Origin: Lunularia cruciata
Lineage: Eukaryota > Streptophyta > Marchantiopsida > Lunulariales > Lunulariaceae
Assembly: GCA_948567375.1 (NCBI GenBank)
Contig: OX419761.1
Span: 18,230,501-18,294,500 of the forward strand
DNA length: 64,000 nt
Direction of reading: 5' to 3'
How positions within the stretch are numbered: the first letter of the stretch is position 1; every line of letters begins with the position of its first letter. Position numbers and translations under genes: made by a program. The notes under the pieces were generated by a model, which searched no databases, was not told where the DNA came from, and saw only the letters and a list, made by a program, of their open reading frames with translations. Below are positions 22,883 through 34,462 of the stretch, in pieces.

Positions 22883-25824
22883 ATGTCTCAAGAAATGGCG
22901 GAAACTGGGAAGGTGGAAGTTGAAAAGGCTGATTCTGGGAAAGCCCTTCTACACACCTTCTGCCATAGCTCTTGTGGCTGGCGCGTGAGACTCGCTCTGG
23001 ACTTCAAAGGTTTGCATCTGCTTGCAACGCGCGCTTTTTATGCTGGATTACTGCTGCGTGTCTATCTGCAGGGAGAGTCTTTATCTGTCCTTCTCAGCGT
23101 CATAGCTTCTCAGCATCAAACAGATATAAACAGTTGTATCATGGAGCTTGAATGTCAAGGATGCACGGAACGGCTTTATAGCGGACGCAGAGTTGAAAAG
23201 TTATGAACTTAAGGAATGCTACAGAGACCTCCCTGAAAATTATGAATCAGGGAACACTGACAGTCATCAGCGATAATACATTATATGCTTTGGGAGCTGG
23301 TTGCGTTCTTCTTGGAACGGCGGGAGAAAAGGTCATTGAAATCGATTTCTGAATTTGGACTAAAGAAGTCTCAGCCACTCCGACAGCATTTCAAATCGTT
23401 ATCGTCTTGAGAAAGATATTGAAGTTAAAGTTTCAAATGGTTTCTTCTCCAGCGAAGTGTTTATGTTTATCGAACGAATGAAGACAATTTTTGGCACTTT
23501 CGCTTCACCACCGAGACTAGGAGGCATAGGAGTTGCCCCCTAGTCTCAGCACATAGTCTTTACCACACTTTGGCATCTAGGACTCCAGAAAGATTTCGCT
23601 ATATCGGTAGATCACTGATTTTTGTTCTTGAGGATCATCTTCGACAGATTTCTTATTCTTATTCTTATTCTCTTACAAGGCTTCAAAGTCATGTATAGTG
23701 GAGAATCTAAGTTTCACATCTTAAGTGGTAGCTCTGAAAGATGTCGTTTTCGACGTAATATAGCGTACATTTGAGCTCCCCAGTGAGATCTGGTGTGGAG
23801 CTACACCCTGACTATTCAAGTCGTATCTTTTTTCTTTGCCTGCAGGAATTCCTTACGATATAAAGTCGTATAATGTCAACACTATCTATAGCGAAGGTAA
23901 CGGGCCCCAGAGAGATACCAACTACTGGTCACTTTGGCATGATGTCGTCGTTTGCAATGAAGTGGAGCTAGTCACATGACTGTAGCTGCGCTTCATTTCA
24001 AACGACGAGAGTACTAGTTTCAAAATTGTTTGAAAGGATGCTTGCAGATGTGACATCGTCGTTCTCCTCTTTACATGCATCTGTCCTGGCAGAGTACAAG
24101 GCGATCAATCCTTTATCAATGGTGCCGGCGTTGGAAATTGATGGTGGTGTCCTCGTCGACTCCCTGGCCATCATTGAGGTATTTGATCTTTACTCCCAAT
24201 GCTGAGTGTTCTGTTCAGGTCTTCTATGGCATAAAATATATGTGTGATATGTGATACCGTTGATGTGGCTGATGAAGGATGTTTCCTCTGGTATGTTAGT
24301 GTCTATGAAGTTTGACTAGACTATGATGCCCCCGTCGGATTTCTGCCCTTTCGACATTGTAAGAATCTGTTGAGGTAGATGTAATCAAGTCGGGCACTTC
24401 AATCATCTCCTGAATTTCCTCAAATGTGAATGGTTGTAGTACTTGGAGGAGAAATATCCTGAGAAACCTCTGTTGCCATCTGATCTAAAGAAAAAGGCTG
24501 CAATCCGTCTGGTTAGTTGATTCTTCTTGTGCTGGTCTGTTTCCTTTGATTTTCCTCTGATGATCTATGCCGAGTTGTCTCCTTACTTCAGCAAGCAGGG
24601 AAAGATTTGTTCAGATTAGCTGATCTGAGTAGTGCTGGACACGTCCTTTAGACTTCTCTCCAGAGGTCTTTCTTTTCCTTGTTTGATTTTGATTGCAATT
24701 TCTGTTATTCACAGATTGTGAATATGGTTGTTTCCAGCATACAGCCCCTGCAAAACCTCCGGGTCCTGGTAAGCGTAAACGGGCTTCAGCATGGGTGATC
24801 AGGCCAGCTTGTTACAGTTAGGCCTGGAGAGTACTGAGGAATTCTGGAATTCCAGAATAATTGTAGTTTGTAATTGTGGTAATTGTAGTAATTGTGGTTT
24901 TTGTGTCTCGTGCAAGAGATGGTCTTTGATAGCCTGCAAGCAACAGCTATTTTACTGAATGGACCATTCAGGAACACAAAGTACTTACTTAGTGTGGGGA
25001 TGGTTTGAACATATATAGCAAGGAATTGAAAAGCTAGCTGGACCAGATGTAAGATTGGAGTGGGCACAACAGTGGATCGTACGAGGTTTCGAAGGTAATG
25101 TGCTGCCTGATTTGCAATGTTACGTCGTTGTTTCCAGTTGTAGTGTGCCCTTGCTAACAGCGGTACAGATGTACTGCATCAGACTGTTTCATCGAACATT
25201 TGAGTCCTACTAGCAATGAGACTGGTTGAAGAAAAGTGGATGTTTTAATTGGAAGTGAGTTATCGAAGCATACAAAGCCTCACTTTGAGCACTGAAGCCT
25301 CACTTCTGTTGTGTGGATAGCCATGGAAACCATCTTGAAGAAAACATCAGGAAAGTACTGTTTCGGAGACGAGATTACTTTGGTGAGTAACTTTCATTTT
25401 GCTCAAAAAGTCGGTCAATTATGCGAACTGTCCGTTTGTGTTTCATTACGGGAAGCAATATTGTCTTATAAAAAGCTTGATGACCTAACACATCATTTTG
25501 ACTTTGCAGGCCGATATTGTACTGGTTCCTCAGATGAACAACGCAGTTCGTTACAAGGTGGACCTGGTAAGGAACGAATGCATTGTAAAGAAGACTCATC
25601 AAAGTTTTCCGCCTTTCTTCTTCTGATTTCCTTTGTGGTTGAGCTGACATTAATATTTTTCTTCTCCTTTACAGACACCGTTTCCAACCCTGGTGCGACT
25701 TCGCGACAGTCTGTACGAATTGGAATTGATTCAAAATTCCACTCCTGACAAACAGCCAGACTACGTGAAGGTACCCTCCTACGTACCTTATGTGAAGAAA
25801 ATGTCCGATATTGGCGGAACGTGA
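22883..25824 (+). CDS. GSTZ: Zeta-class glutathione S-transferase / maleylacetoacetate isomerase
   Basis: Nine exons: 22883(or 22895)-23009, 23846-23896, 24048-24178, 24440-24511, 24715-24768, 25019-25094, 25321-25382, 25510-25566 and 25675-25824. Phases agree at every junction and the product is about 255-259 aa. Zeta GSTs isomerise maleylacetoacetate to fumarylacetoacetate in tyrosine breakdown, using glutathione, in the cytosol. The active-site loop is CHSSCGWRVRLALDFKG in exon 1 (SSC signature). The thioredoxin-like half continues with IPYDIKSYNVN, INPLSMVPALEIDGG and DSLAIIEYLEEKYPEKPLLP. The helical half has SSIQPLQNLRVL, EWAQQWIVRGFEAMETIL, YCFGDEITLADIVLVPQMNN and the usual tail TPFPTLVRL. 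An upstream in-frame Met at 22841 is possible but adds residues not expected. Intron positions cut the gene into very short exons, so no single long frame reveals it. Exon 3 carries an extra VTSSFSSLHA-type insert. Confidence 0.93.
23513..23547 (+). repeat. Stem-loop in GST intron 1
   Basis: GAGACTAGGAGGC (23513-23525) and GCCCCCTAGTCTC (23535-23547) are inverted with one mismatch around a 9-nt loop. It lies inside intron 1 of the GST gene. Confidence 0.85.
23945..24008 (+). repeat. Foldback (hairpin) filling much of GST intron 2
   Basis: Arms TCGTCGTTTGCAATGAAG (23945-23962) and CTTCATTTCAAACGACGA (23991-24008) pair over 18 bp with one mismatch. The loop holds a second pairing segment (AGCTA GTCA ... 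TGAC tg TAGCT). The structure covers 64 nt of a 151-nt intron (23897-24047). Its shape resembles a small foldback transposon remnant or a short RNA hairpin. I cannot tell which from sequence alone. Confidence 0.85.
24841..24858. repeat. Perfect 18-bp palindrome in GST intron 5
   Basis: ATTCTGGAATTCCAGAAT is self-complementary with no spacer. It is followed by a short GTAATTGTGGTAATTGTAG-type repeat. Confidence 0.95.
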
Positions 25825-26890
25825 ACTCCTCGTTGACTAAAGACTTGTTTGGTCATTAAGGATTTTGGAGATGAGAGACAAGTGTGTATATGAGACATCT
25901 TGCTCTCGTACCTTATCCCACCAGCGCTTAAAATCGTGGTTTTACAAATAAGCAGCCGTTGTACTAAGCTGGCCGTTCAGAGATCTAGGCATCGAGATCT
26001 ACTAGCAATAGAGCATTTCCGCAAGGATTCACTGTACCGAATAGTGCGAGGATTGAGTGTGTGTGCGTGCGTGTGTTTGTTGCTTTTGAGCGTCTTTTTA
26101 AGTATAAATTAGCTACAAAGGAGCCCCAAACTGGAGTTGAGGTACGGGGAGTAATGTCCCTTATGCTGCCCAACAGGAGCCAGGTAGCTCCGATCTCAAC
26201 CGTAGGTGCCGGCAAGTTGCAACACGTTTGTAAATAAAGTTTGACTTGAACATAACTTTCAGGCGGACGCAAGCATGATCGGACGTTTTATTTGCGTGAC
26301 TGTGTTTGATTTGGTTTTACTGCCTACTTGTCATTGCTGTTGATGATTGACAGGCTGATAAATTTTGTGTGATACTCTCTGACTCGAATTTTGTGTAACG
26401 CCATTGGCTGCTTCATGTACTGGACATTGGACATGTGTACCATTTCTGCCGGTTGGACAACAGTAACTACAAACTAGTGATGGACACGTTGTGCTTGTTG
26501 AGCCTGGTACATTGTGTTCGACCGACCAAGCGAGATCATGACAGTGGCATATACCCATCAATGTAAAGTCCTCGCTGTCACAACAGTCCAGACTCATTCA
26601 AGTTCGGAGTTAAGGATTGAATGTCTGAACCTAGATTGGACATGAAATCTGGGCAGGAGATAGGGCAAGAGAAACCACTTTAGAAGCTAGAATCCGTCCA
26701 ACGCTGTGGCACGTTCACCATTTGAGAGTTGACGGAACTATGCGAAGGTTATGAAACATGAAGTATTTTGCACTTCTCATCATCTATATTCAAAGGAGTT
26801 AATAAGTTCATTCAATTGTCTGTGGCCGAACTTACCATCTGGGACTCTTGATGGCTTATCTGATCGATTTGTCTTGTTTACTGATTACGT
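25825..26890. other. GST 3' flank and intergenic DNA
   Basis: The first part is probably the GST 3' UTR. A short (TGTG/TGCG) run lies at about 26058-26073. No other feature is supported. Confidence 0.5.
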
Positions 26891-27472
26891 TTGCAATGGA
26901 TGGTGGTGGATGCGCAGCCCATTGAATTGCTTGCTGTGGAAAATCGACTTGTAGTTCATCGCGCAGCAGGGGATCTTGAGGAAATCGTGTCACAATCAGA
27001 GGATGATGACTGTCAGGAGATCCAAGCAAATGAGCATCAGTCTGGTACCCCGCATTCCTCGAGAACTGAACATACCAAAGAAGCGAAGAAGCACTTCGAT
27101 CGTTATGTAGTAGAGTCAGGAGAGAATAAGCATAAGGAAATGGCAAGGTGTAAGTACTGCCACAGAGAGTTTGTCTACAATTCCACCCGGATGTCTCAGC
27201 ATTTGTTGGGCGCAAAGGATTCGAGGAATTATGTTCAGACGAAGGCCTGCGGTGCAGCTCCCGCTCATGTGGTGGAGAACCTTAGGCGTCTCACTCCAGG
27301 GAAACTTAATAGTATGCGTCGTCCTCCGCACAAGTATCAACGTCTTTCAGTAGACGAAACTATCCAACGTTCAAATTTCTCTAGACAAGAAAGAGAGGAG
27401 ATAGTCAGACTTGTGCAATTACAACTGCGCCAAGAGCAATCTATGGAAGTGCTCCAAAGCAAATCGGCATAG
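26891..27472 (+). CDS. BED-type zinc-finger protein
   Basis: One open frame of 193 aa. The BED finger lies at about residues 66-121: KKHFDRYVV, then CKYC (C87, C90), NSTRMSQHLLGAKDSRN and a terminal Cys (H104, C120). This matches the plant BED pattern C-x2-C ... N-x-HL-G-K-x-N---C found in DNA-binding proteins derived from hAT transposases. The segment before it is acidic (SQSEDDD); the tail is helical and Gln-rich (EIVRLVQLQLRQEQ). There is no hAT transposase core or dimerisation domain after the finger, so this is either a host protein that kept only the DNA-binding part or a remnant. A possible splice acceptor (GATGCGCAG at about 26919-26927) means the true first exon may lie upstream and the listed start may be wrong. 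Confidence 0.65.
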   Translation: MQWMVVDAQPIELLAVENRLVVHRAAGDLEEIVSQSEDDDCQEIQANEHQSGTPHSSRTEHTKEAKKHFDRYVVESGENKHKEMARCKYCHREFVYNSTRMSQHLLGAKDSRNYVQTKACGAAPAHVVENLRRLTPGKLNSMRRPPHKYQRLSVDETIQRSNFSRQEREEIVRLVQLQLRQEQSMEVLQSKSA

Positions 27473-29624
27473 AAGTTTTGACAAGTAGAACTAGACGTGT
27501 AGGCTTTAGACATGAGTCATTCGACCCAATTGTGAATATCTGGCCCCACACTAGAGACCCAAAGGCACGGCTTCCGTCAAAAGGTAGAAGGTAGAAAGAT
27601 GGTTACTGGAAACGAGTACACCATGGAGGTCTGTGCCCCATTCCCCTTTTCTCCAACCTATGGAGATAGATAGACACTGAGATGTTACTACCAGGTTCGT
27701 TGCTGCGCATTTAGTGGCGCTCACCTGTGGCAAGATTTGATCTCAAATTTTCTGTCAGAGATCGATCCTTTTGACGGCTACCAACCTTCGACCTTTTCCT
27801 CTGGCTCACGCAGTGGTGCACTTTTTCCCCCATGAGAATTGTCTCGAGCTCATCAGTTGAAGGCAGCTAAAGGAAACCGAGAATATATTCTGCTAGCAAC
27901 ATGTGGTGTTTACGGCTTATTGTCCTCCGTTGAATGGCAAGCAATAAAAAATCGAGAGTGGATGGTACATAGCACGACCTTCCTCACGGATCAAAAGTCG
28001 TTCAGAGGTGGATCATAACTTGTTCAATCTAATTAAAGCTCTTTGTCTTAACAAAAGTCCGCGATAATCATGCAAGCTATTCCAGACTGTGGAATAGCTT
28101 GCATATTTGAAACCGGTATTTCAACACCACCATCTTATGTATGGCGTCTCTATCCTCTGATCTAAAGAATACATTCCCAAAGTGTTACATGGTACTTTCT
28201 GTATTATGTAGCATAAATCCTGTGACATCGTAAGACTCGGAGAACTGTCGGAAACTGAAGCACTGCTGACGTTGTTACACAGCGATTTGTCGCGTATGGT
28301 ATGTTCACAAAGTAGTGTTTATAGAAAACATAATACTAGGCTAGAAAGAAGTAGCCACAAGAAGTTATTCCCATCTTGGCCAAGGACGAGACTGTACTCC
28401 AATCTCAGTGACAAAATCCCTGACGAGAGGTTTCTGAAAAGAAAAAGTACAAGTAGTGCTCCCTTCGTTCCTCCATCGACTGTCGATTCCTGTCAATGAG
28501 ATAAGACAAACTGAGAAGAATGATATACATCAGTAGGTGGGCCAATCAGATTTGACAAACTGCCGAATCATGACGTCGACAGGCGACCAGCGAAATAGAT
28601 TAGCTGAAGAGAAAAGGAAGGATAGAGGTTTCGAGATAAGCGAGTGATACGAAGATAAACTCAGTACATATGAGAGCCAAGTTCTAACTTTGTATCTGAC
28701 TCTGCATTTTAAGACTGGTTTCGTGACTCGCAAGATGTGTCAAAAGTTTCCCCCACAAGTTTGCACACTACCTAACTTAACATTTGACTCTTTCTGTAGC
28801 TAGAACAAGGTTTGGGAGTCTACATGTACCGTCTTACAGTGTGGTAGGCGCTGTAGATCAATTGTATTTAACATGCACACTATCAAAGATGGAATAGTTC
28901 GGAGGAATTTAGAATGTTTTTGTGTTACTTCTCATTAGAGGCTTTGCATTTTACTGTGCAGTGGATTGCCATTTGCTGCAAAACAGATGCTTTATAGAAT
29001 CCTGACCTTAAAGCACACTTGCGACCGTGGGAGTCATCCACTTTACGTATGAAATATGAAGGCTCGTGTCCGGTGGTTAAATCTGGCATTAAGGATGTAC
29101 TAAACTTACATGTTGGACAAAGCCACTTAACTAAACTTACATGTTGTACATAAGGTACCAACACTGCAGCGCGTCAACAAATTGTTAGACTAACCTTAGC
29201 AACTTTGGCTCTGCTCCCTGAATGTCAATTTTAATTGGCAGCTTTCTCTAATTCAAGTTTCGTGCTGTTCATAAGCACGAAACCTTGATATCATAAGAGA
29301 AAATGATACTGTGCTTTTGAGTTTCAGCCCAGGCACTGCACCGATCTCGTCAGCATAGGCAACAGGTGTTACCGCCTTGCCAGTGAGATTTGCTCCGGGG
29401 AGATCTGGAAAGAATTGAGATGTGGAAATACTTTGCCAGCAGCACTGGCTCGACTGATTCTCATTGATCAACCTCCGAGCTCTGAGTGCGTCCAGTGGTT
29501 CATACAGTTGAATGACGAGGACGCCTTCTCACTCCTTATTCTTGATCAACCCTGGTACCTGAGGGTTTGCCACACACGTCCTCAAGTAGACTTTGTAGCT
29601 CTCTTTCCTAGTTAAGTCACGACC
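27473..29624. other. Intergenic, no gene seen
   Basis: Short frames on both strands show no recognisable family. A 15-bp perfect hairpin lies at 28070-28104. The right end is likely 3' UTR of the minus-strand phosducin-like gene. Confidence 0.5.
28070..28104. repeat. Perfect 15-bp inverted repeat
   Basis: ATGCAAGCTATTCCA (28070-28084) and its exact reverse complement (28090-28104) flank GACTG. It is intergenic, with no T-tract on either side that would suggest a Pol III or bacterial-type terminator. Confidence 0.95.
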
Positions 29625-31169
29625 TCAGTCTTCATCGTCCGTATCATCGCCTCTTGTAGAGGCGCCCCCTTGCCTCACATTTCTCTTCGACTGCGAAGCC
29701 CCAGACCTCACCTGAGGCTTAGGACGACCCTCAACCGTTATCACACCAGCTTTGGCTATTCTATCCTCCAATTCCTCAGTGCTGAAGTCATCGGAACCCC
29801 CGAGCTCGTCAAAGCCCACCTGGACAAATAAGAGCATGACAGGCATAAATAATCTTTGTCTTGAAGAAAGCTTACTCTGATGTAATCAAGAGGAGGCTGA
29901 TGCTGATCCATAAAGTTCTGGGTACTACATCAGAACTAGATTAAAGTTATGCAGGAAACCATGCTAAAAGAGAAATTGATCATAAATTGCACACATACCA
30001 CGTAATCCTCCACTTTGCCATTCTTCACAAGGGCCAGTGTGGGGAGCATGAAGATTTTAAGCCTGTCTGTCAGAAATGGGCTCTTCTCGGCATTGAGCCT
30101 GATAAACCTGCACTCCATGTGCTGCTTCGCCAATATGTTGAGGTGTTTGTCCACAACCTGATTCACAACAGCAGAAAAATTTGTCAATATCCGAGAGAAT
30201 CTTCCTTGGATTTTCAACGCATTTGATCACAACACCCTGCGTAATGAGACAGAAGAAACTGTCTCCGAACTCAGTCGGACTTCGGCAGCTACTTGTGGTT
30301 TCCTTGGTTTCCTTACAGCAATAACAAGTCTAATGCTTTGAGAACACCAAACTTAGAAGGGTAAACAGTGAAGAAGGGCACTCCACCTCAATTTGCCTCT
30401 GAATCTTGGAATGAAACAGGGGACTAACGAATCTAAACTTGAGCGAATTCAGAATTAAAAAGCACACAGCAACAGAGAAGATAAATTTTTTCTGTACGGT
30501 CAAATGCTTCTAGACAACCCCCGGAATTGAGAACCTCTAGCGCTCGAGACGTGACCGAGAGGAGAGTTAATAAGTATAGAAGAACGAGAAATTAGGAGCA
30601 GGATAATTACACACCTTGCAAGGCCAGTTTTCACGGTAAAAGTGAGCCACAACACGCTCACTTGCTTTGACAATGCTGAAAAACTCCTTCTCAACCGTTA
30701 TTTCCTGGTACTCACCATGCCCCAAAGCGGCCCATTGTCTCTTCTTTTCAGCCTGCAGTTTATACTGCCGTAATCGGCGTTCTCTTAGCTTCTCGATATC
30801 ATCATCGTCCAAGTTATCTAACTTCGCAATTTGCTCATCCAGCTGGTCCTCGACCGCTTTCGCAACTCTCACCACCTGCTCCTCCATCACCTGGAAAAAA
30901 ACAAACCCAAATCAAATTCCAATTAAAACCTTACTCCTTCCAAACCAAACACCAAAGGTTGGCCCCCATAAGAGCAGGAGAACTGAACAGAAAATCAATC
31001 TACATTGCTCTCCTTCGGCAATAAATGAAACCATCTCCATCTGACCTGGAGACACTGATGCAGTACAATTCAAAAGTCCCACATCGAAATGTCATCAAAA
31101 TCGAACTGGCATAGAAAAGTACAAAACTCCAATCGCACTCACCCGCTGCACAACCGCGGAGGGATCCAT
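29625..31169 (-). CDS. Phosducin-like protein 3 / TXNDC9-type thioredoxin-fold protein
   Basis: Four minus-strand exons: 31169-31143, 30890-30615, 30157-29999 and 29819-29625, all phase 0, giving 218 aa. Members of this family (human TXNDC9, yeast PLP1, plant PLP3) are cytosolic cofactors of the CCT chaperonin needed for beta-tubulin folding and microtubule assembly. Exon 1 encodes only MDPSAVVQR. Exon 2 has a long acidic/basic helix (AKLDNLDDDDIEKLRERRL) and the start of the thioredoxin fold (FFSIVKASERVVAHFYR). Exon 3 has CRFIRLNAEKSPFLTDRLKI and PTLALVKNGKVEDYV. Exon 4 begins VGFDELGGSDDFSTEELEDR and ends in an acidic tail DDTDDED. The redox motif CxxC is absent; only one Cys (WPCK) is near the site, as is normal for phosducin-like proteins. 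Confidence 0.93.
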
Positions 31170-33325
31170 GGTTGCTGCCTATCGATCAGACTGCGCGGAA
31201 ATGAGGACCAAATATCGACCACGAAGTCCGACGTTGAGCGAGCTGCTCTGGAGAACTGATTAGCTTAAGGGGACAGAAGCGCAGTGGGACCGAAGAGCAT
31301 TTGGAGAACTCGGTGCTCGATCGTGAGAAAGACGGGCAACAATCTGTTCCCGCCCCACACGAGCAACCGCCTGAATCGGAGAAGACTTCGCGCCGTCGCA
31401 GTGTAGTGCTACTACTGATTCGTGTCCCGGTGCGCCATTGTGGACGACGCGACTGGTATGGAGTGACGTCCTTGACGTCTGTCTTTCTACTGTTTTCTGC
31501 GCAAAAGCATAATATATCTTTATCTCATTTACGGAATTAAAGCTCGAAAAGCTTATTTCAAAATACAAAGCTGGTCATGAATTATCTTTATCTCATTTAC
31601 GGAATTAAAGCTCGAAAAGCTTATTTCAAATACAAAGCTGGTCATGAATTATGACATATTATATAAGTAAAATAGAAATTTCAAATCTTTCCATCTCTTG
31701 ATTAGTGACTCTATCAACGTTATATATAGAAATAATTTTTTACATTATTACCACCATCGGTTTTCCACTTCCTCAATTCTCTCTCGCAATTTACCCACCT
31801 TCATAGATGATCCACTACACATGGATCTATAGAATTCAGCCCGGAGCTTAAACCATGGTCTCAAGTGTCAATCAGGAAAATTATAGGAAAGACATGAATA
31901 CACCAAGACAAAAATTTCAATAAGAATATATTACAACTATATGCAATAATTTTGGAAGACAAAGATAGAACACTCACCTCTCCTCTTCCCAACTATCTTT
32001 CTCTGGTCCATACTCTTCTTGAGTTCCTAGACTTGAATTTGGTTCTTTTTACTTTATGTAGTGTTTAGAATTTCGAATTTTGCAATCACTTGGGAAGTTG
32101 ATTTTCCCATCTATTTATTCTTGGAATATCGAAATCCTGATAAATTCCTACGCTCTTCATATCGAAGTATCTTTTTATTTGTCATCGTCTCATTACTTCG
32201 GTCCACATTCCCAAAACTTTACCCTATAGAACTAGACATATTGAGAATTTTCCCAATCTATAGAAGGGACAGAATAACTTTAGATACTTTACAATCTGTT
32301 GAATGTGAAGAGCAACTTCACATCATCATCACATCTCCAATCTGCTTCGTGATTTGTAAACCTATTTCTGCTTGATATCAACAAAAAATATTTAATTCTA
32401 CTCTTTGGCATTTTCTCCAACTTAATGTGAACCTCTAGTGTCACAATGTTCGAAGAAGGAATATATCCACAGGAATTAGAAAAGGACGATGTAGTCTCTA
32501 CAGATGGCTAAGTAGGTTTCTTCACTTAATGTATAATAGAAAATCAAGCAAAGACAAGAAGAGAAGACTATAAGATAGAAACCTTTGGAACATTAACCCT
32601 GAAATTCTTGTTGAAAACAATTGAAAACAATTGTATATGGGATAACACAAAATAGAAACTTCAACTATCGCAAATCTGCAAAAGATGTTGTAAAAACTCT
32701 TCAGAGAAAGATAACGTATCCAGAAAACTTATCCTTCAATAAAGTAGTTTGAGAGGTATAGTTTTTAATACGATGAAACATATCAATATAGAAAAAAAGA
32801 TTAGTGGTAAGTAGTAGTAAAGTGAGGTTAGTAAATCTCCGGATACTCAAACCGGAGACGACAAGTTGTATTGTATACAGTTTGGAGGGAGATACAGTAT
32901 ACACTACGATCCGTACAGTTCCAAGGCAGAGGGTGGCAGAAACAAGAGTGCGACGAGGCCGGCCGTGGATTGGTGAAAACAACATTGAAAGGAGCGTACT
33001 GTAGATTGAAGGTAGATGCAACCTGCCGATGCGTCTACAGTGCATTGGGTTTTGCCTGCCTAGAATGGACATCTTTCCTGAGAAATTGCAGGCGTTTCTA
33101 TCCACTCGCTGCTGGTGCCAACCCTAACACCGCGAGCAAGAAGAAATATGCGGAATTACTTTCAGTGGTGGAGTCGATGATTTAGGCACTATATGTGTAG
33201 GTGAGGAAAATGTGTGTTGAATGCCGGGCTGAGGAAGAGAAAGAGAGCAGACGGAAGGAGAGGACCAAGTGATCTAGTGAACCGGAGGAATATATTGGGG
33301 TTGTTGCGTCCACGATTGGGAAAAG
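31170..33325. other. Intergenic between divergent genes
   Basis: This is the shared upstream space of the minus-strand phosducin-like gene and the plus-strand membrane-protein gene. It contains the 68-bp duplication at 31516-31650 and an AT-rich centre (about 31.6-32.7 kb). A plus-strand frame ending at about 33185 (NTASKKKYAELLSVVESM) has no recognised family and I do not call it. Confidence 0.5.
31516..31650. repeat. 68-bp tandem duplication, near perfect
   Basis: The unit ATCTTTATCTCATTTACGG... to GGTCATGAATT begins at 31516 and 31584. The second copy differs by one missing A in the A-run after TTATTTC. It lies about 350-480 bp upstream of the phosducin-like start codon. Confidence 0.95.
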
Positions 33326-34462
33326 ATGGCGGCGTTGTGGATTCAGCCTAGAGCTGCTCTGCTCTTTTTCCTTTTGATTATCTTACAAGTGCCACTCTTC
33401 AGGTGAGACAAGATTGACATGTGAGATTAACGTTGTCACGAATGAACGTTATCAATTGTCGTAACTAGCCTCTGTATCTGTTCTGATCATTTTTCTGTGC
33501 TGTGTGTTTCTCTGTCAAAGAGTTCCGTGCAAAACTGGAATTTGCACAACTCCCCTGCAGGTAACCATGGTACAAGCTGCTTCCAGCGACATAATGCCGA
33601 CGGTGATCATGAAATCTCTTTTATATCCCGGGGCTTGTTTGCGCCACTTATACAGGGGAAATTCTGTGTCTTCCCTGATTCCTCTTTGGAGCAATCTTTT
33701 GCTGGAGTACAACATGACCGCGGATTTTACTCCACCTGAGCAAACCTTCAAGTATCGGTTAGAGGTAAGTTTCAGAAAACGTAAGACACTAGGATTGTTA
33801 TATACATATTTGCCTGATGAGTATCTACGATCGAGAACACGTTATTTGCTCTAGTAAGAAATTCTGTTTTCAGGGTAATGATCATCTTGTTTTCTTGAGC
33901 TCCTGAGCTATCACAAATCTGGCGCATCGGATTCGACTCTGGAATTTGGACTTACAAGGGTACTGAAGGGAAGCGTCAGTGATCGTACTCTAGCAGTTTC
34001 CATACAAAAAGAATCTATTCTCAAATTTCGTACCGGAAATAGTTGTCTGATGTATCAGGGACAGACCGTTACCGACAACCTTGCTTACTAAGTTATGTGC
34101 TAGGTCCTTAGATTGTCGTACCAGTAGCGTTTATGTCCCAGTTTCTTACGAGTTTGTCGCTCCTTGTTGTATAGGTTATTGCTGGCAGCTACTTTGCAGT
34201 AGGAGGGGCTGTTGTATCTATGATAAAACCGGGAAGGATGAGCATGTTCGGGATATTGTTAATCATCTGGGGGCTCATCAAGGATGATCTCTTCGACAAT
34301 CCAGGCAAAGAGCCTGCCAATATAGTGCACGCAGACTTAATTTTGTTTGTTGCCCTGGTTCTTGCAATTTTATCCATCAAGTATGACATGAACAAGGTCA
34401 AGAAGTTGACGGCACCAATATCAAAACCGCTAAAGAGCTCTAGGAAATCGAAGATTAATTAA
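33326..34462 (+). CDS. Small multi-pass membrane protein of unknown function
   Basis: Three exons: 33326-33402, 33521-33764 and 34175-34462, phases 2 and 0, giving 202 aa. The N-terminus is a signal peptide or signal anchor (RAALLFFLLIILQVPLF). Exon 2 is lumenal-looking, with two Cys close together (CKTGIC), LLYPGACLRHLYRG and a possible N-glycosylation site (NMT). Exon 3 has two hydrophobic spans (VIAGSYFAVGGAVVSMI with FGILLIIWGLI, then LILFVALVLAILSI) and a very basic Lys/Ser-rich tail ending KSSRKSKIN. The layout matches a conserved plant membrane protein family that I recall but cannot name; no catalytic motif is visible. The likely location is the secretory pathway membrane. Confidence 0.7.

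Noticed and set aside
32871-33185. 104-codon plus-strand frame just before the membrane-protein gene
   Set aside because: It overlaps frames on the other strand, has no family resemblance and probably lies in promoter DNA.
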